35,468 bases of DNA, taken from the NCBI GenBank assembly GCA_024643385.1, contig JAHEMZ010000027.1, positions 1 through 35,468 of the forward strand. Reading direction: 5' to 3'. Shown here piece after piece: positions 24,965-33,234 of the stretch; position 1 is the first letter of the stretch; the number at the start of each line of letters is the position of its first letter. The position numbers and the translations under genes are program-made. The stretch comes from Flavobacteriaceae bacterium (GTDB lineage: Bacteria > Bacteroidota > Bacteroidia > Flavobacteriales > Flavobacteriaceae). The notes beneath the pieces are model-generated. The model saw only the letters and a program-made list of their open reading frames with translations. It had not been told where the DNA came from and made no database searches.

Positions 24965-26251
24965 TTATAAGGATTGTATCTTCCTATAGGTCAGCGGACC
25001 CACTTCAAATTTTGCCTTTAGTAATTCCGATTTTAATTCCTTGACCATTTTTCTTTTTCCGTTCGCTTTATAGATTAACGCACAATGAAACAGTGCCTTG
25101 GGTTCAAATGTTTTTCCTTCCACAAAAAGTTCAATGGTATGTAGCGCCTTTTCTTTTTGTCCGTTCTGTAACTGTGCATAGGCCAAGAGCTGATAGGTCT
25201 CAGGCGTAGCGCGATTGACTATTTCCGTTTCGGCTAATTCCAGTGCCATTTCAGGATCTCGTTCTGCGTAAATATTGATGAGATAAGTATTGTACATCGC
25301 ACCGTAATCTCCTTCCTTCACTAGATCAATAAATCGATTTATTTCTTTCTCCGATTCGATCAAATTGTTCTGAAAATGGTAAAATTCGGATCTCAGTAAG
25401 TGATAATCGGGCAATTGATGCACTTTCATCACAGAATCGATGATGCGTAGGGCCTCTTCTGCATTCCCTTCCGCCGAAAAAGTGATCCATGCAATTCCTC
25501 TTTTTACATAGGCATTATCGGGTTGCAATTCGAGGGTGCTTAAATACTGGTCATAGGACTCCTCTATCCTTCCTGCATGGCCGTAATAATCGGCCAAATT
25601 GCTATAGGTCCAAATTTTTAAGGGTTTGCTATCTCTGGCTTCGGCCTTTTCCTTGGCCATTTCCATAAAATGGATTGCATTCTCAAGATCACCGATATGA
25701 TCGCTCCATTTTGAAATTCGGATCAAGTAATTATAATCGGTCATGTCTTTCAGATCTGTCAAGTATTGATAGGCCACATCATAGTCCCCTAATTCCATCG
25801 CTACGTCAAATAGCATGAGTTGTGTTTGTCGTTTGGACGAAATTCCCTCAAAGCTCTTCTTCAAAAGTTCACCGGCTTCCCTAAAACGATGCTGACTGAT
25901 ATAATTATGCGCCAGACCACGCTCAAATCCGTCTTTATAATTTGCAGCCGCTATCGAAACCCCTTTTTGAAGCAGTCGCTCTGCATTCCGCAGGTATTCA
26001 ATCTTACCCGTTTCGGTATAAAGTCTGTCGTAAACCGAGGCCAGAGGACCGATCTCTCCAACGCCGGAGGTATCAATGGCCAACCGATTGGACCAAAATT
26101 GTTTTTCTGCCATCAATTCATGCAACGAAGGCGTGCGGGTAGTTACCAAGTAAGCATTATAGTCCTGTGGGTTGGTGATCTTTATAAAGGTGTGATCTTC
26201 TTTACATCCCCATACCAATAGAACAAACAAAAATAGAACTTTTGGTTTCAT
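24965..26251 (-). CDS. TPR-repeat lipoprotein with surface-export signal
   Basis: A 428-residue protein with a short signal peptide, lipidated Cys16 (LVWGC) and following KED, which fits the Bacteroidota surface export signal. The rest is helical, with tetratricopeptide-like repeats, for example around WTYSNLADYYGHAGRIEESYDQYLSTLELQPDNAYV and TYQLLAYAQLQNGQKEKALHTIELF (quoted here only as positions about 215-250 and 355-380). TPR proteins are protein-binding scaffolds; the partner is not shown by the sequence. It follows the DUF4331 gene pair on the same strand, but a terminator hairpin lies just before its ATG, so it may be made at a lower level or from its own promoter. Confidence 0.82.
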   Translation of the reverse strand: MKPKVLFLFVLLVWGCKEDHTFIKITNPQDYNAYLVTTRTPSLHELMAEKQFWSNRLAIDTSGVGEIGPLASVYDRLYTETGKIEYLRNAERLLQKGVSIAAANYKDGFERGLAHNYISQHRFREAGELLKKSFEGISSKRQTQLMLFDVAMELGDYDVAYQYLTDLKDMTDYNYLIRISKWSDHIGDLENAIHFMEMAKEKAEARDSKPLKIWTYSNLADYYGHAGRIEESYDQYLSTLELQPDNAYVKRGIAWITFSAEGNAEEALRIIDSVMKVHQLPDYHLLRSEFYHFQNNLIESEKEINRFIDLVKEGDYGAMYNTYLINIYAERDPEMALELAETEIVNRATPETYQLLAYAQLQNGQKEKALHTIELFVEGKTFEPKALFHCALIYKANGKRKMVKELKSELLKAKFEVGPLTYRKIQSL

Positions 26252-26260
26252 AAGTTGCTA

Positions 26261-26288
26261 AAAAAAAGAGCCGCCTGAGCAGCTCTTT
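26261..26288 (-). terminator. Terminator between the DUF4331 pair and the TPR lipoprotein gene
   Basis: On the minus strand AAAGAGC (26288-26282) pairs with GCTCTTT (26271-26265) and is followed by further T. It ends only about 10 nt before the next ATG (26251), so it probably acts as a partial stop within the gene group. Confidence 0.7.
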
Positions 26289-26301
26289 CCGGGTGTTTTT
26301 T

Positions 26302-26988
26302 CTATAGACTTAAAGGACTTTCCAAATAAGGGAAAGGCAAAGTGAAATTACGATCTCCGGGGCCTACTCCATCACTGGTTAACTGAGGTGTACCGTTATT
26401 ACCGTCGAAGCGGGCACCGCTGGTTCCGCCAAACATGAGGGTTAGGGAGATGTCTATTACATCATCCGATAAATTACGTCCTGTGAGGATATTGGTTCCG
26501 TCGTAATACGTGGTCGGACCATTAGGAGCCACTTGTAGCGCATCGAATTGTGCCAATACAGTAGTAAAGGTCGCTGCATCCCAGCCAAGAATATTGGTCT
26601 CATAATCTATCTCCTGTTCTAATGCCTGACCATATATATCGTGATAAGCCTCCAAGGTATTTTGGAACACCGGCTGAAATGCTGCGCGATCACTTACCGC
26701 TGAAATATTATAATTGTTTTTAACCATATCTGTTCCACTGAACACGGTATTTACTCCCGGACGTCCCGCTATATCTTCTTGTACATAGGTTCCAGAGAAA
26801 TCCAGCCCGTCAAAACAAGGAGGACAATTACCTCCGCAGTCTATGCCTTCTTCATCCCCGTTTTGAATACCATCGTTACAGGTTGCTTGTTCTATTACAT
26901 TTCCATTATCGTCATCGTCAACACATTGGGTAAAAAAGAGTCCCATGCAAAGTGCTAATCCGGTTAATTTTATAGTTCGAATATTCAT
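26302..26988 (-). CDS. DUF4331-type lipoprotein, C-terminal half, with Cys-rich head
   Basis: A 228-residue lipoprotein: signal peptide, lipidated Cys22 (FFTQC) followed by VDDDDN, then a compact Cys motif CNDGIQNGDEEGIDCGGNC (C37, C51, C55, C58) known from many flavobacterial surface proteins, then a region ending in GRNLSDDVIDISLTLMFGG and FPYLESPLSL, which matches the C-terminal end of DUF4331 proteins as I know them. The frame is open to 27033, but ATG 26988 gives a proper signal peptide and avoids overlap with the upstream gene (17 nt gap). Together with that gene it appears to make up one DUF4331 unit. Biochemical role unknown. Confidence 0.8.
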   Translation of the reverse strand: MNIRTIKLTGLALCMGLFFTQCVDDDDNGNVIEQATCNDGIQNGDEEGIDCGGNCPPCFDGLDFSGTYVQEDIAGRPGVNTVFSGTDMVKNNYNISAVSDRAAFQPVFQNTLEAYHDIYGQALEQEIDYETNILGWDAATFTTVLAQFDALQVAPNGPTTYYDGTNILTGRNLSDDVIDISLTLMFGGTSGARFDGNNGTPQLTSDGVGPGDRNFTLPFPYLESPLSL

Positions 26989-27005
26989 TTTTTTCCTGTG
27001 ATTGA

Positions 27006-27722
27006 TTATTGTTTTCTCTTTGTAGTTACCCAAACATTATAGGCGTTCGGCAAACCATTTACTCCCACTGTTCCGGCAACATGAGGCGGAGCATCTCCCA
27101 AGAGACTATTTGGCACCTCGACCACTACTGCCATGACATTTAAATTGACAAAAAAATCGGATGCTTCTCCGGCCGGTAAGAAACCTACCGGAGCCACGGC
27201 TCCCGAAACCACCTGATTGTATTGGTTAAAGTCGAAGAAAAATGCATCTCTACGCGGACCCGCGAAAAAGGTCATGCCATTGCCTGATGCCGTAAGTGTT
27301 TCATCTACTTTAGAAACTTCCACCTGTCCAGCGAAATCGTCAACATATACTTGACTTTGAAGTCCAGCATTTTCTGCTGCGACAACAGACGGTCCAAAGA
27401 AATACATGATACTATCCCTTCTGATAGCTTGAATGACGAGATCTTCCACAAAGTCTCCGGTATTATCAATATTGAATTCAACCATCACGTCTTCACTGAA
27501 AATTGCGTTTTCCGTTACAGCTCCCGGAATAAGAGGACCTTGCATGGTTGCTACAAAAACAGTATTGTTGGGGTCGCTACCCTCGAAGGCATAAAAATCG
27601 GCAATATCTACCGTGTTACCTGCCACCGCGGGAGAATCGATATGATCGGACGCGATGAGAAAAATAGATCCCAGTATCAGCCCAATACCACCAAATAGTA
27701 CATAAAATTTGTTCTTTTTCAT
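27006..27722 (-). CDS. DUF4331-type secreted protein, N-terminal half
   Basis: A 238-residue protein with a signal peptide cleaved near FLIA/SDHID. The mature start SDHIDSPAVAGNTVDIADFY corresponds to the start of DUF4331 proteins (usually ASHREAP..., then a DLYAF-like segment), and FFAGPRRDAFFFDFNQYN fits its middle. It stops where full-length DUF4331 proteins (roughly 400-500 residues) go on, and the missing end is in the next gene. Probably periplasmic or surface-associated through the lipoprotein partner. No good consensus promoter is seen in the 120 nt before it. First gene of the pair; function unknown. Confidence 0.8.
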   Translation of the reverse strand: MKKNKFYVLFGGIGLILGSIFLIASDHIDSPAVAGNTVDIADFYAFEGSDPNNTVFVATMQGPLIPGAVTENAIFSEDVMVEFNIDNTGDFVEDLVIQAIRRDSIMYFFGPSVVAAENAGLQSQVYVDDFAGQVEVSKVDETLTASGNGMTFFAGPRRDAFFFDFNQYNQVVSGAVAPVGFLPAGEASDFFVNLNVMAVVVEVPNSLLGDAPPHVAGTVGVNGLPNAYNVWVTTKRKQ

Positions 27723-27843
27723 ACAGATGAATGTTATTTAGTTAAATTTACTTTCCCTTATTTACGCAGAAAGTAAGTTTATGGTTTTTTAAAAAAGTGA
27801 AAAAGGGAAATTTTAAAATCCCAATATCCTACAAAAATAAAAA

Positions 27844-29040
27844 ATGAACCCGTCTTCCTCCGGTTGGATCCATAAATTTATTAACGAGTTTGAAAAAAAA
27901 GAACTGGTTGCTTCTTACGAAAGTTCGTCAATCTTTTATTCGTCCCTCAAAAATACAGGATTTATTTATGGATTTTCCATAAAAACGTTACTATCAGAAC
28001 CTGTTAGTCGATTACAGCTTACAAAAGAGGAGCTCACAAAGATAAATCTCTTTCATTCGCTCCTATTTATCTATTTCGCAAAGCATCCCAATCATTCATT
28101 TGCTTCGGCCATTAAAGAAATGGTTGCGTTTTACAAAAAGATCGAAAAAGGGAAACCCGGATTCTTCCAAAAGTTAAGCTTTACCACCAGTAGTGCTGAA
28201 AACCTGGAAAAAATTATTTCGGCACGATTGCACGAATCCAACGTCCTGATAAAAACAGAAGTGGCTTCATTGTTCACTTATGCGCTTCTGTTTGGAGACG
28301 TATTGGCCTTTCAGCATTATCTGGAGCATCCAAAGGATCTGAAAAGTTATATTGAAATATTGGAAGAAACACTGGTACAGTTCAGTATCTGGGCCCTTCA
28401 GAGTAAACACAAGAAAACCAAATACGATCTTTTAGTGATTGAAATGGTCTCGGATGCCACCCCTTATGAGATCACTTCCCACACCTTAAAAGATCATCCC
28501 TTGGTTTCTCAATTACTGCATCGTAATCCCTTGGAAAGATTATTTGTACTCGACCTCTGTTCCCTGGCGGTTTGGGACGATAAAAAACTGGATTCGGTGG
28601 AATTGGATTTCTTAAATCAAATTTCCGATGAATTGGGTTTTTCGAAAGGGCAGGCAGAGCAAAGTATCGAAACATTGAAAGAATTTTCGGTGAGCAATGC
28701 CCAAAAAATAAAGTTATTTGAATATGCACATCCGGTTAAGCATCTATACAAACAATCTTCAGAGACCGTGAAATTGCTCATTCTTAGAAATAAAAGTAGA
28801 TTATCGCGGGAATTGGATCAAAGCGGTGAGCTATTAAAATTATTAAGTCAATCCACGATTCGCGAATTAAGCAGTGAAGAAAAGAGCAAGGTAAAAGTAC
28901 AATTATTAGATATCTGCAAAACGATCCCTTCATTAACTATCTTCCTATTACCCGGAGGTTCACTGCTCTTGCCGCTATTAGTGAAACTAATTCCCAAATT
29001 ACTGCCCTCCGCATTTAACGAAAATCAGGTGGATGATTAA
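27844..29040 (+). CDS. LETM1-like protein with TerB-like region
   Basis: A 398-residue, mostly helical, soluble-looking protein. Its end (RELDQSGELLKLLSQSTIRE, VQLLDICKTIPSLTIFLLPGG, LVKLIPKLLPSAF) resembles the ribosome-binding-like domain of mitochondrial LETM1, and this Bacteroidota family is usually annotated LETM1-related biofilm-associated protein. A segment near 240-285 (DLCSLAVWDDKKLDSVELDF, LGFSKGQAEQSIETL) looks like a TerB-type helical domain. No clear membrane anchor other than the hydrophobic FLLPGGSLLLPLLVKL stretch near the end. Function unknown. The SRAP gene follows after 14 nt and may be co-transcribed. Confidence 0.78.
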   Translation: MNPSSSGWIHKFINEFEKKELVASYESSSIFYSSLKNTGFIYGFSIKTLLSEPVSRLQLTKEELTKINLFHSLLFIYFAKHPNHSFASAIKEMVAFYKKIEKGKPGFFQKLSFTTSSAENLEKIISARLHESNVLIKTEVASLFTYALLFGDVLAFQHYLEHPKDLKSYIEILEETLVQFSIWALQSKHKKTKYDLLVIEMVSDATPYEITSHTLKDHPLVSQLLHRNPLERLFVLDLCSLAVWDDKKLDSVELDFLNQISDELGFSKGQAEQSIETLKEFSVSNAQKIKLFEYAHPVKHLYKQSSETVKLLILRNKSRLSRELDQSGELLKLLSQSTIRELSSEEKSKVKVQLLDICKTIPSLTIFLLPGGSLLLPLLVKLIPKLLPSAFNENQVDD

Positions 29041-29054
29041 AAGAACAATTTGAA

Positions 29055-29828
29055 ATGTGTTACGACATTAAAGCCAGTCTGGAATCACAATTGAACCGAG
29101 CGAAAAGAAAAGGAGATGCCCTCGCGATTCGTGAGATCAAAGAAAAACTAGTTCCCTTCACTCAATTGCCCATTTTTCACACCTCAGGATTCAGTCATCC
29201 AAAATTATTGATCTATACAAATCGATCTCCTTATTATCCCGAAGTCGCGTATTGGGGTCTGGTTCCCCATTGGATCAAAGACGGGGAACAACTGCACAAA
29301 TTCTGGAATAACACATTGAACGCACGAGGAGAAACCCTTTTTGAGAAACCCAGTTTTAGGGACGCTGCCAAAAGTCAACGATGTCTTTTGTTTATAGACG
29401 GGTTTTATGAGCATCACCACTTTAAGGGACAATCGTATCCTTTTTATATCTTTTTAAAGAATGGCGATCCCATTGCCCTGGCAGGATTGTGGAGCGAATG
29501 GACGGATCGGGAAACAGGAGAGATCATAAACACTTTTTCGATCGTCACTACGGTAGGGAATTCACTGATGACCAAGATTCACAATAATCCGAAGCTGAAT
29601 GGTCCCAGAATGCCGCTCATTCTATCACCCGAACAAGAAGACGAATGGCTTTACGCCAACCATCGAAAAAAAGTCGAAAATTTGATCAAACCCTTCAAAG
29701 AAGGAGATTTGGATGCTTTCACTGTCGGGAAGCTTAGGGGAAAAAATTATAAAGGAAATATTCCTGAAACTAATTTACCATATCAGTATAAAGAATTAAC
29801 GCTGGATGGAAGTTCTTTAGGGTACTGA
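29055..29828 (+). CDS. SRAP domain protein (YedK/HMCES-like)
   Basis: Forms a stable crosslink with abasic sites in single-stranded DNA, protecting them during replication; often called SOS response-associated peptidase. The 257-residue protein has the catalytic Cys2 directly after the initiator Met (MCYDIK), Asn89 in TLNARGET, Glu119 in IDGFYEHHH and His176 in TKIHNNPKLNGPRMPLIL. Compared with the usual GFYEW and H-x-RMP forms it has EHHH and a longer loop between His176 and RMP, which I recall in other Bacteroidota members. It lies beside recQ, convergent, 52 nt apart; both genes deal with damaged forks, though they are on opposite strands. Confidence 0.92.
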   Translation: MCYDIKASLESQLNRAKRKGDALAIREIKEKLVPFTQLPIFHTSGFSHPKLLIYTNRSPYYPEVAYWGLVPHWIKDGEQLHKFWNNTLNARGETLFEKPSFRDAAKSQRCLLFIDGFYEHHHFKGQSYPFYIFLKNGDPIALAGLWSEWTDRETGEIINTFSIVTTVGNSLMTKIHNNPKLNGPRMPLILSPEQEDEWLYANHRKKVENLIKPFKEGDLDAFTVGKLRGKNYKGNIPETNLPYQYKELTLDGSSLGY

Positions 29829-29880
29829 ATAGAATCAAAGTAATACAATTTCACATCAGACGGCCGTAAGACAAAAAAAA

Positions 29881-32088
29881 TCAATTGGCTACTTCACTTA
29901 TGAATTTGATACGGAAAAGGCGTAATTCTTCATCGTCAAAATCCCCGTCAAATTCTTCCATGGCTTCGTCGATCTTATCTGTTTCTGCTTCCAAAAAATA
30001 ATCATGAAGTTCTTCCTGCTGTTCGTCATCCAGTATTTCATCGATCCAGTAGTCAATATTTAATTTTGTGCCACTATACACGATAGCTTCCATTTCTTTA
30101 ATGAAATCGGTCATGTCAAGTCCTTTCGCCTTTGCTATATCCAAAAGCGATAGCTTTCGGTCCACACTTTGGATGATGTATAGCTTTAAAGCGCTATTGC
30201 TTCCGGTTGATTTTACAATAAAATCGTCCGGTCGAATGATATCATTCTCTTCCACATAATCGGCGATCAAATTCACAAAAGAAGTACCGTATTTTTTTGC
30301 TTTACCTTCCCCAACGCCATGCATATTGGAAAGTTCCTCCATCGTGATTGGATATTTTAGCGCCATATCTTCTAAGGATGGATCTTGAAAGATGACAAAT
30401 GGAGGCAGTTTTAAATTATGGGCAACGCGCTTGCGCTCAGATTTCAACAATTTGAACAATTGTTCATCTGCTACATTGTTTCCGGCTTTGCTTGGGGTAA
30501 CTATATTGTCGTCATTCGCTTCCTTATAGCTGTGATCTTCTGTCATAAGAAAAGACGCCGGGTGTGCCAGAAAATTCTTGCCTTCCCTTGTTAATTTGAT
30601 CACGCCATAGGTTTCGATATCCTTTTTAAGAAGTCCTGCGACCAATACTTGACGAAGAAGTGCCATCCAATAATGTGATTCGTGATTCTTCCCGATACCG
30701 AAAAAACTTTGCATATCGGTTCGATGTGATTTGATCATCGCATTCACCTTTCCGACGAGCACATGCACAATTTCTTTGGACTTATATTGATCGTTAGTAT
30801 CTTTGACCACCTTCAATAAGGTAACGACCTCCTTCATTGCCTCGATCTTCTTTTTAGGATGGCGCATGTTGTCGTCCATATCCCCGCCTTCACCGGTCTC
30901 ATTATCAAATTCTTCACCAAAATAATGCAAGATGAATTTTCGTCGTGACATCGAAGTCTCTGCGAAAGCCACCACTTCCTGCAGCAACGCTAATCCGATC
31001 TCTTGCTCTGCCACCGGTTTTCCACTTGTGAACTTTTCCAGCTTTTCAATATCCTTATAGCTGTAAAAAGCCAAGCAATGTCCTTCACCTCCATCACGCC
31101 CTGCTCGCCCGGTCTCCTGATAATAACTCTCAATACTTTTTGGAATATCGTTATGGATCACAAAACGAACATCCGGTTTATCGATCCCCATCCCAAAGGC
31201 GATGGTAGCTACCACAACGTCCGCATCTTCCATCAAGAACATATCTTGATTCTTGACACGCGTCTTAGCGTCCAGTCCCGCATGATAGGGAATGGCCTTG
31301 ATGCCATTTACTTGTAGTGTTTGCGCTAATTCTTCCACCCTTTTACGGCTCAGACAATAAATGATCCCACTTTTCCCTTCATTCTGCTTGACAAACCGAA
31401 TAATATCGGCGTCCACATTCTTGGTCTTGGGACGAATTTCATAGTAAAGGTTCGGCCGGTTAAAGGAAGCTTTAAAGGTCTGTGCTTCCTGTATTCCTAA
31501 ATTCTTTAAGATATCTTCCTGCACCTTAGGTGTAGCGGTGGCCGTGAGCCCTATAATCGAAATATCATCCCCTAAACGCTTAATGATCTTTTTCAGATTG
31601 CGGTATTCCGGTCTGAAGTCATGCCCCCATTCACTGATACAATGCGCCTCATCAATCGCTACAAAAGAGATCTTTACTCCCTTCAGGAAGACGATATTCT
31701 CTTCCTTAGTCAACGATTCCGGGGCCACATAGAGCAGTTTTGTAATTCCGCTGGTGATATCTTTTTTCACCTGCTTTATTTCCGTTTTGGTAAGAGAAGA
31801 GTTCAAAACATGAGCGATTCCCTCTTCGGAAGAGATCGATCGAAGCGCATCCACCTGATTCTTCATTAAGGCGATCAAGGGAGAAACCACGATGGCGGTT
31901 CCTTCCTTCATTAAAGCCGGAAGCTGATAACAAAGAGATTTACCCCCACCGGTAGGCATGATCACAAATGTGTTATCTCCGTTGAGGACACTTTTAATTA
32001 CCTCTTCTTGAAGTCCTTTGAACTTACTAAATCCAAAATACTTTTTAAGGGACGCGAATAAATCGGTTTCTGTGATACTACTTTCCAT
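29881..32088 (-). CDS. recQ: RecQ-family DNA helicase without the zinc-binding cysteines
   Basis: ATP-dependent 3'-5' DNA helicase for recombination and fork repair. The 735 residues include the SF2 core with Walker A MPTGGGKS (44-51), DEAH (146-149), the aromatic loop ISEWGHDFRPEY, LTATATP and QETGRAGRDG (324-333), then the RecQ C-terminal region, an HRDC domain (about 540-615, LPPFVIFQDPSLEDMA) and a helical extension with an acidic tail. The zinc-binding part that normally reads CRR...C.NCDNC is SRRKFILHYFGEEFDNET followed by GEGGDMDDNMRHP: no Cys in residues 378-415. This seems general for flavobacterial RecQ as I remember it. A weak TATATTTT -7 box lies about 30 nt upstream. Confidence 0.95.
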   Translation of the reverse strand: MESSITETDLFASLKKYFGFSKFKGLQEEVIKSVLNGDNTFVIMPTGGGKSLCYQLPALMKEGTAIVVSPLIALMKNQVDALRSISSEEGIAHVLNSSLTKTEIKQVKKDITSGITKLLYVAPESLTKEENIVFLKGVKISFVAIDEAHCISEWGHDFRPEYRNLKKIIKRLGDDISIIGLTATATPKVQEDILKNLGIQEAQTFKASFNRPNLYYEIRPKTKNVDADIIRFVKQNEGKSGIIYCLSRKRVEELAQTLQVNGIKAIPYHAGLDAKTRVKNQDMFLMEDADVVVATIAFGMGIDKPDVRFVIHNDIPKSIESYYQETGRAGRDGGEGHCLAFYSYKDIEKLEKFTSGKPVAEQEIGLALLQEVVAFAETSMSRRKFILHYFGEEFDNETGEGGDMDDNMRHPKKKIEAMKEVVTLLKVVKDTNDQYKSKEIVHVLVGKVNAMIKSHRTDMQSFFGIGKNHESHYWMALLRQVLVAGLLKKDIETYGVIKLTREGKNFLAHPASFLMTEDHSYKEANDDNIVTPSKAGNNVADEQLFKLLKSERKRVAHNLKLPPFVIFQDPSLEDMALKYPITMEELSNMHGVGEGKAKKYGTSFVNLIADYVEENDIIRPDDFIVKSTGSNSALKLYIIQSVDRKLSLLDIAKAKGLDMTDFIKEMEAIVYSGTKLNIDYWIDEILDDEQQEELHDYFLEAETDKIDEAMEEFDGDFDDEELRLFRIKFISEVAN

Positions 32089-32119
32089 TATCTTTTCTGA
32101 CCAAGACCCTTAAAATATA

Positions 32120-32150
32120 TTGTGGGAACTCGATAACAATTGTAATTTTG
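32120..32150 (+). promoter_or_regulatory. Promoter of kdsD-tatC
   Basis: TTG (32120-32122), 20 nt, TAATTTTG (32143-32150). The start near 32157 leaves a leader of about 110 nt before kdsD, long for this genome and containing no ORF I can support. Confidence 0.6.
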
Positions 32151-32268
32151 CAACCTATTGGGTTAATATGAATCTAATGACTAAATACGAAAGGATCGTA
32201 AATCATACTTTCCTTTACTAAATATAGGGAATTCCTAAAAAGTTACAAACTATAAAAAGTCGAAAATT

Positions 32269-33234
32269 TTGAATGATCTTGATAAAATTATTAGTGTGGC
32301 GAGAAAAACCATCGAAACCGAAGGTAATGCCATACTAAATCTCTCGCAACTCATTGGAGATGAATTTGCCAAAGCGGTAGATTACATTTACAGATCGGAA
32401 GGCAGAGTGATCGTAACCGGGGTAGGAAAAAGTGCGAATATAGCTACTAAGGTGGTGGCGACACTAAATTCAACCGGTACTCCGGCCATTTTTATGCATG
32501 CTGCCGACGCCATTCATGGAGATTTAGGCATTATTCAGGAAAACGACACGGTAATTTGTATTTCAAAAAGTGGGAACACCCCGGAAATTAAAGTCCTGGT
32601 TCCACTGATCAAAGCCAGCGGAAATGTTTTGATGGGGCTCACCTCCAATCGGGAGTCATTTTTAGGACAGCAATGCGATTATGTTTTACATGCTTTTGTA
32701 GAAAAAGAAGCCTGTCCGAACAATTTAGCACCCACCACGAGTACCACTGCCCAATTGGTGATGGGAGATGCGCTTGCCATGTCGCTGTTAGACCTACGCG
32801 GATTCTCAAGTAAAGATTTTGCACGGTTTCATCCGGGTGGTTCGTTAGGTAAAAAACTGTACCTTCGAGTGAGCGACCTTACCTCCCTGAACGAAAAACC
32901 ACAGGTAACTCCGGACACCGACATCAAACGTGTGATCGTTGAAATTTCTGAAAAGTTATTAGGAGTGACCGCGGTGGTGGAAAATGATCGGATCGTCGGA
33001 ATTATAACAGATGGGGATCTAAGACGGATGTTGACCAAAGTAGATAATATTGCAGGATTGACCGCTAAAGATATTATGTCGTTGAATCCTAAAAGGATAG
33101 ATAACGATGCCATGGCAGTCGAAGCGCTGGAAATGATGGATAAAAACGGGATCACCCAAATACTGGCCGAAAAGGGCGGTATCTATTCCGGGGTCGTTCA
33201 TATTCACAATTTAAGTAAAGAAGGGATCATTTAA
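32269..33234 (+). CDS. kdsD: Arabinose-5-phosphate isomerase (KpsF/GutQ family), UUG start
   Basis: Converts ribulose-5-phosphate to arabinose-5-phosphate, the first step to Kdo in lipopolysaccharide. The 321-residue protein has an SIS domain (about 35-170; GVGKSANIATKV with Lys54, HAADAIHGDLG, CISKSGNTPEI) and two CBS domains (about 205-321; GVTAVVENDRIVGIITDGDL). The frame has a stop at 32236-32238 and no ATG before the homologous region; TTG 32269 gives the family start MNDLDKIISVARKTIE. Its stop overlaps the tatC start (TAATG). Kdo and LptB (34700) belong to the same envelope pathway. Confidence 0.93.
   Translation: MNDLDKIISVARKTIETEGNAILNLSQLIGDEFAKAVDYIYRSEGRVIVTGVGKSANIATKVVATLNSTGTPAIFMHAADAIHGDLGIIQENDTVICISKSGNTPEIKVLVPLIKASGNVLMGLTSNRESFLGQQCDYVLHAFVEKEACPNNLAPTTSTTAQLVMGDALAMSLLDLRGFSSKDFARFHPGGSLGKKLYLRVSDLTSLNEKPQVTPDTDIKRVIVEISEKLLGVTAVVENDRIVGIITDGDLRRMLTKVDNIAGLTAKDIMSLNPKRIDNDAMAVEALEMMDKNGITQILAEKGGIYSGVVHIHNLSKEGII

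Noticed and set aside
26989..27033. Upstream start of the DUF4331 C-terminal gene
   Set aside because: It would overlap the preceding gene and put a charged stretch in front of a good lipoprotein signal peptide.
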